NCBI GenBank assembly: GCA_018067325.1
Contig: JAGPUU010000374.1
Coordinates: forward strand, 1 to 9,700
DNA: 9,700 bases
Direction: 5' to 3'
DNA from: Amphritea sp.
GTDB lineage: Bacteria > Pseudomonadota > Gammaproteobacteria > Pseudomonadales > Balneatricaceae
Shown here piece after piece: positions 7,509-9,700 of this stretch. The first letter of the stretch is position 1. Each line of letters starts with the position of its first letter. The position numbers and the translations under genes are program-made. A model generated the notes under the pieces. That model did no database searches. It was not told where the DNA came from and worked only from the letters and a program-made list of their open reading frames with translations.

Positions 7509-8065
7509 TGCCGAAGTTCGATGAACTTAATCTGCGTCTGATCCCCTGTCGCTTCAAAAAGCAGCACCTCTCGAAGTAACTCATCGCCGCTGAGCTCAAC
7601 CCGGGCAACCACTTGTTCGACACTTTTGTCGATCGGATGCAGAGTAACTGTCCAATGTTCTTTCGAGCCCTGTACCTCCATCTCAAAGTATTCTGCAAGG
7701 GTCTGCCACTGAGCCGTCATCACACCGAAAAAAATATCGCTGAAAATAGTCACAACCGGATTAGTCTGACTATCCAGGTTTGAAAGCAGAGTATCGCCTT
7801 GCTGACTGGAAATTGTGCGGGGGGTCAGTGTTAGCAAGTTATCGATAGGTGTAAGGGTATGCCACCGAATCGAGCTACCCCGTTGATAGTCAAAGCTGCC
7901 GGATGATTCAAACCGGGCATCCAAGGCTTGAATAAACTTCACTTGGGTGAACCGCCCATGTAGAGCTTCCGGCGCGGTTGTCAGGGATTCAAGCAATTTA
8001 GAATCCACCGCCTGGCTCGCAACGGGCCATCCGACAAACAAGAGTATAAATAGCCATCGAATCAC
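7505..8065 (-). CDS. LolA-like periplasmic lipoprotein/lipid carrier (ApeL-like), GTG start
   Basis: This is a 186-residue secreted protein. A signal peptide covers about residues 1-19 (charged Arg3, hydrophobic core 4-15, cleavage predicted after SQA). The mature part resembles LolA: HGRFTQVKFIQALDARFESSG, split here only by length limits, is the first amphipathic strand block (about 37-57), and SIRWHTLTP (about 65-73) is the LolA-type tryptophan/proline turn. Canonical LolA accepts lipoproteins from LolCDE. Paralogues in aryl polyene clusters are thought to ferry the polyene lipid from the MMPL exporter to the outer membrane. The start is GTG at 8065-8063, overlapping the thioesterase TGA (GTGA), with a weak AGGG site about 10 bases upstream. 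Context makes a dedicated rather than housekeeping LolA likely. The family call is good; the cargo is inferred. Confidence 0.88.
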   Translation of the reverse strand: MIRWLFILLFVGWPVASQAVDSKLLESLTTAPEALHGRFTQVKFIQALDARFESSGSFDYQRGSSIRWHTLTPIDNLLTLTPRTISSQQGDTLLSNLDSQTNPVVTIFSDIFFGVMTAQWQTLAEYFEMEVQGSKEHWTVTLHPIDKSVEQVVARVELSGDELLREVLLFEATGDQTQIKFIELRQ

Positions 8066-8469
8066 GATTTCAGCCCTAGTTTTTGAAACAAAATATCTGG
8101 AGATACATAGAGCATCTCTCCACTGGCTACATCTACAGCAACTTGAACGGTATACGCTTTAGTCAGACGCTTGCCAGTTTGCGCATCGGTAATCAGGTAA
8201 TTAACCTTCAATCGATTTTCCCACTCTACCAGCGTCGCCTTAACCTTAACTTTCTGCTGAAAATGCAGAGGCTGCGCATAGCGGATACGCATATCGATCA
8301 CAGGCCAAGCATAACCGGACGTTTCCATCTGTGGAACGTTATAATCAAACTGTTCGAATAACTCGCAGCGGGCAATTTCCAAATACTTGGCATAGTGCCC
8401 GTGCCAGGCAACCCGCATCACATCAACATCATGGAACGGGATCTCAATAATACTCTCAGCTTCGACCAT
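8062..8469 (-). CDS. 4HBT-family acyl thioesterase (YbgC-like, ApeK-like)
   Basis: This is a 135-residue hotdog thioesterase. The N-terminal block FHDVDVMRVAWHGHYAKYLE begins at residue 12 and matches the 4-hydroxybenzoyl-CoA thioesterase signature, with the predicted catalytic Asp16 and the HxxY-type residues His23-His25-Tyr26. Length is normal for the family (about 130-140). It would hydrolyse acyl-ACP or acyl-CoA thioesters, either releasing the finished polyene or clearing stalled chains in the cytoplasm. The ATG at 8469-8467 has the best ribosome-binding site in the operon (TAGGAAG, 8474-8480), and it is the only gene not overlapping its upstream neighbour. Its stop overlaps the LolA-like GTG start. 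Family assignment is firm; the true substrate is unknown. Confidence 0.92.
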   Translation of the reverse strand: MVEAESIIEIPFHDVDVMRVAWHGHYAKYLEIARCELFEQFDYNVPQMETSGYAWPVIDMRIRYAQPLHFQQKVKVKATLVEWENRLKVNYLITDAQTGKRLTKAYTVQVAVDVASGEMLYVSPDILFQKLGLKS

Positions 8470-8473
8470 GCGG

Positions 8474-8480
8474 CTTCCTA
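8474..8480 (-). promoter_or_regulatory. Ribosome-binding site of the thioesterase gene
   Basis: TAGGAAG on the minus strand lies 4 bases before the ATG at 8469, inside the only intergenic gap of the window (8470-8504, 35 bases). The gap is too short for a convincing promoter and shows no clear hairpin, so it most likely only restarts translation here. Confidence 0.7.
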
Positions 8481-8504
8481 AGCAACTGATTTTGCATTAA
8501 ACAA

Positions 8505-9452
8505 TTAGTTTCTGGATTCATCTGAGGTCTGCCCTGATTGCCAGAAAGGAAAGAAATTAAACCACTGTAAAGGGGCAAGCTGACAATAATGTTCAAGCCG
8601 CTTCGCATAAGTCTGTACAGTACCCTGAATCTGTTCGCTGCGATTACGTCTATTGAAGCTAATTTGCGTCGCAAACTGTTCTAAATAAAGATGATATCGT
8701 TGTTCCTGCTTCAGACAAAACAACAGGTATACCGGACAGCGCAGTAATCCGGCAAGAATAAATGCGCCTTGTGGAAAACTGGCCTTTGCACCTAAAAAAT
8801 CAACCACCGAGGTGCGACCCGTTCCGTTGACCGGGGTACGGTCTGCCGCGATGACCACATACTCTCCTGCTTCAATACGCTCGGACAAAATCATCGCTGT
8901 CGCAGGTGTAATATCGGTTACCTGCATCAGATTGATACAAGCGCTGCTGTTCGTTTGTTTCATCAATGCATTAAATTTCTCAGCATGCTGGGTATATACC
9001 AGCATCGTAATCCGAATATCAGGAAGCTGATGAGCCAGTGCGCTGCATACCTCGGTATTACCCAAATGAGACACAAGAATCACACCACCCCGAGTACTTT
9101 GATCTACTTCGGTAAATGCTTCCGGTGTTTCAAAAAAAACATCCTCCCGGTGAATGTGTCCCATCCAAACTAACAGTTTATCCAGCAATATCTCACCAAA
9201 GCTCCAGAAATGCTGACGAGGGTTCAGTCCCCCTTGAGCGCAATCAGGAAAAGTTTCCTGTAATCGATCTAGATATTCGGCAGAAGCCTGTCGTGCCGAC
9301 TTACGGGTAAGATAAAAATAGCTTATCACCGGCAGCAGGATCAGCCGAAAACCCCAGCGACCAAACAATCGATAGATCAGCAGCAAAAATTTCATCCCGA
9401 GCAATGACCCGGCTTCGCCGATACCGGACCAATGCTTTCTCGGCTCAGCCAT
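8505..9452 (-). CDS. LpxL/HtrB-type lysophospholipid acyltransferase (ApeJ acyltransferase-domain-like)
   Basis: This is a 315-residue membrane-associated acyltransferase of the lipid A acyltransferase family, which transfers acyl chains from ACP to a lipid or sugar acceptor on the inner face of the cytoplasmic membrane. The catalytic HX4E motif is His129-LGNT-Glu134, and an amphipathic or membrane segment occupies about residues 21-48 (KFLLLIYRLFGRWGFRLILL, then PVISYFYL). I chose the ATG at 9452-9450 (protein start MAEPRKHWSG) because MAEPRKHWSGIGE looks like the conserved family start. The frame stays open to an ATG at 9512, but that extra part only overlaps the glycosyltransferase gene. 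The ATG overlaps the glycosyltransferase end by 8 bases and has GGAA (9461-9464) upstream. With the thioesterase and glycosyltransferase it suggests that the polyene is joined to a glyco- or phospholipid-like anchor. Family is confident; donor and acceptor are not known. Confidence 0.9.
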   Translation of the reverse strand: MAEPRKHWSGIGEAGSLLGMKFLLLIYRLFGRWGFRLILLPVISYFYLTRKSARQASAEYLDRLQETFPDCAQGGLNPRQHFWSFGEILLDKLLVWMGHIHREDVFFETPEAFTEVDQSTRGGVILVSHLGNTEVCSALAHQLPDIRITMLVYTQHAEKFNALMKQTNSSACINLMQVTDITPATAMILSERIEAGEYVVIAADRTPVNGTGRTSVVDFLGAKASFPQGAFILAGLLRCPVYLLFCLKQEQRYHLYLEQFATQISFNRRNRSEQIQGTVQTYAKRLEHYCQLAPLQWFNFFPFWQSGQTSDESRN

Positions 9453-9700
9453 TAAACTTATTCCGGATAATCCCAGGAAAACGCAGCAACATGCCAAAGA
9501 AAAGACGAGCATGCATTCGAGAGATCAAAATATTATCTTTCACAACATTGAAATGAGAGACCCCATCAATCGGATAATTCACCCGGGTTGGCAGGTTTCT
9601 GACAGAGAACCCCCGCCACGCCCAACGCACAATCACCTCTGTATCATAATCCATACGATCGCCACAGGGTTCCTGCTCAAGCATCGCAACCGTCTTCGCC
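9445..9700 (-). CDS. Family 2 glycosyltransferase, C-terminal part (cut by right window edge)
   Basis: Only the last 85 residues or so are visible; the frame runs open off base 9700. The segment contains GDRMDYDTEVIVRWAWRG, LPTRVNYPIDGVSHF and KDNILISRMHARLFFG, which recall the C-terminal end of the GT2 enzymes found in aryl polyene clusters. The catalytic GT-A domain with its DxD motif would be outside the window. An ATG at 9684 exists, but it is internal (upstream in-frame residues AKTVA continue the protein), so it is not the start. The TGA at 9447-9445 lies 8 bases into the acyltransferase gene, in a different frame. It would add a sugar or a related head group to the polyene or its lipid anchor. 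Confidence in the family is moderate because the catalytic domain is missing. Confidence 0.75.
   Translation of the reverse strand, partial: AKTVAMLEQEPCGDRMDYDTEVIVRWAWRGFSVRNLPTRVNYPIDGVSHFNVVKDNILISRMHARLFFGMLLRFPGIIRNKFNG

Noticed and set aside
7135..7524. Plus-strand open frame of 129 codons
   Set aside because: Antisense to the exporter N-terminus, which is full length with a TM helix; the antisense protein has no recognisable motif or ribosome-binding site.
7408..7698. Minus-strand open frame of 96 codons across the LolA-like/exporter junction
   Set aside because: Out-of-frame shadow of two well-supported genes; Arg-rich composition with no domain.
8470..8504. Possible internal promoter in the only intergenic gap
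   Set aside because: Only 35 bases, A/T-rich but without paired -35 and -10 boxes at proper spacing; a ribosome-binding site explains it.
9453..9512. Upstream ATG at 9512 giving 20 extra residues to the acyltransferase
   Set aside because: The extra segment is just the alternative frame of the glycosyltransferase end, and the MAEPRKHWSGIGE start with GGAA upstream fits the family better. It is kept only as a hint of an ancestral fusion.

Overview
The window lies inside a biosynthetic operon, and every recognisable gene is on the minus strand, so transcription runs from base 9700 towards base 1. Gene content and order match the distal half of an aryl polyene (APE) pigment cluster, a type II polyketide/fatty-acid-like system found in many Gram-negative bacteria. 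LolA-like and outer-membrane lipoprotein genes point to a Gram-negative host. The moderate GC content and the gene order suggest a gammaproteobacterium, possibly marine, but nothing here fixes the genus.

Layout in transcription order: the C-terminal end of a family 2 glycosyltransferase (cut by the right edge); an LpxL-type acyltransferase; a 4HBT thioesterase; a LolA-like periplasmic carrier; an MMPL/RND-type 12-TM exporter; an FAD-dependent halogenase-like oxidoreductase; a DUF3261-type lipoprotein; a beta-ketoacyl-ACP synthase (ApeO-like); a hotdog dehydratase (ApeP-like); a 3-ketoacyl-ACP reductase (ApeQ/FabG-like); and a second beta-ketoacyl-ACP synthase (ApeR/FabF-like, cut by the left edge). 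The genes are packed with 1 to 25 base overlaps. The only intergenic gap is 35 bases (8470-8504), and no internal promoter, terminator, tRNA, repeat, mobile element or CRISPR is visible.

Working model: the two ketosynthases, the reductase and the dehydratase carry out the iterative elongation, reduction and dehydration that builds the conjugated polyene on an ACP. The glycosyltransferase and acyltransferase would attach the polyene to a lipid-like head group. The MMPL exporter, LolA-like carrier and lipoprotein would move the product to the outer membrane. The halogenase-like flavoprotein has a WxWxIP motif and a candidate catalytic lysine, so the product may be a halogenated aryl polyene, as in the brominated xanthomonadins. 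The ACPs, chain-length factor, aryl starter-forming and starter-activating enzymes and methyltransferase expected in such clusters are not in the window and should lie to the right of base 9700.
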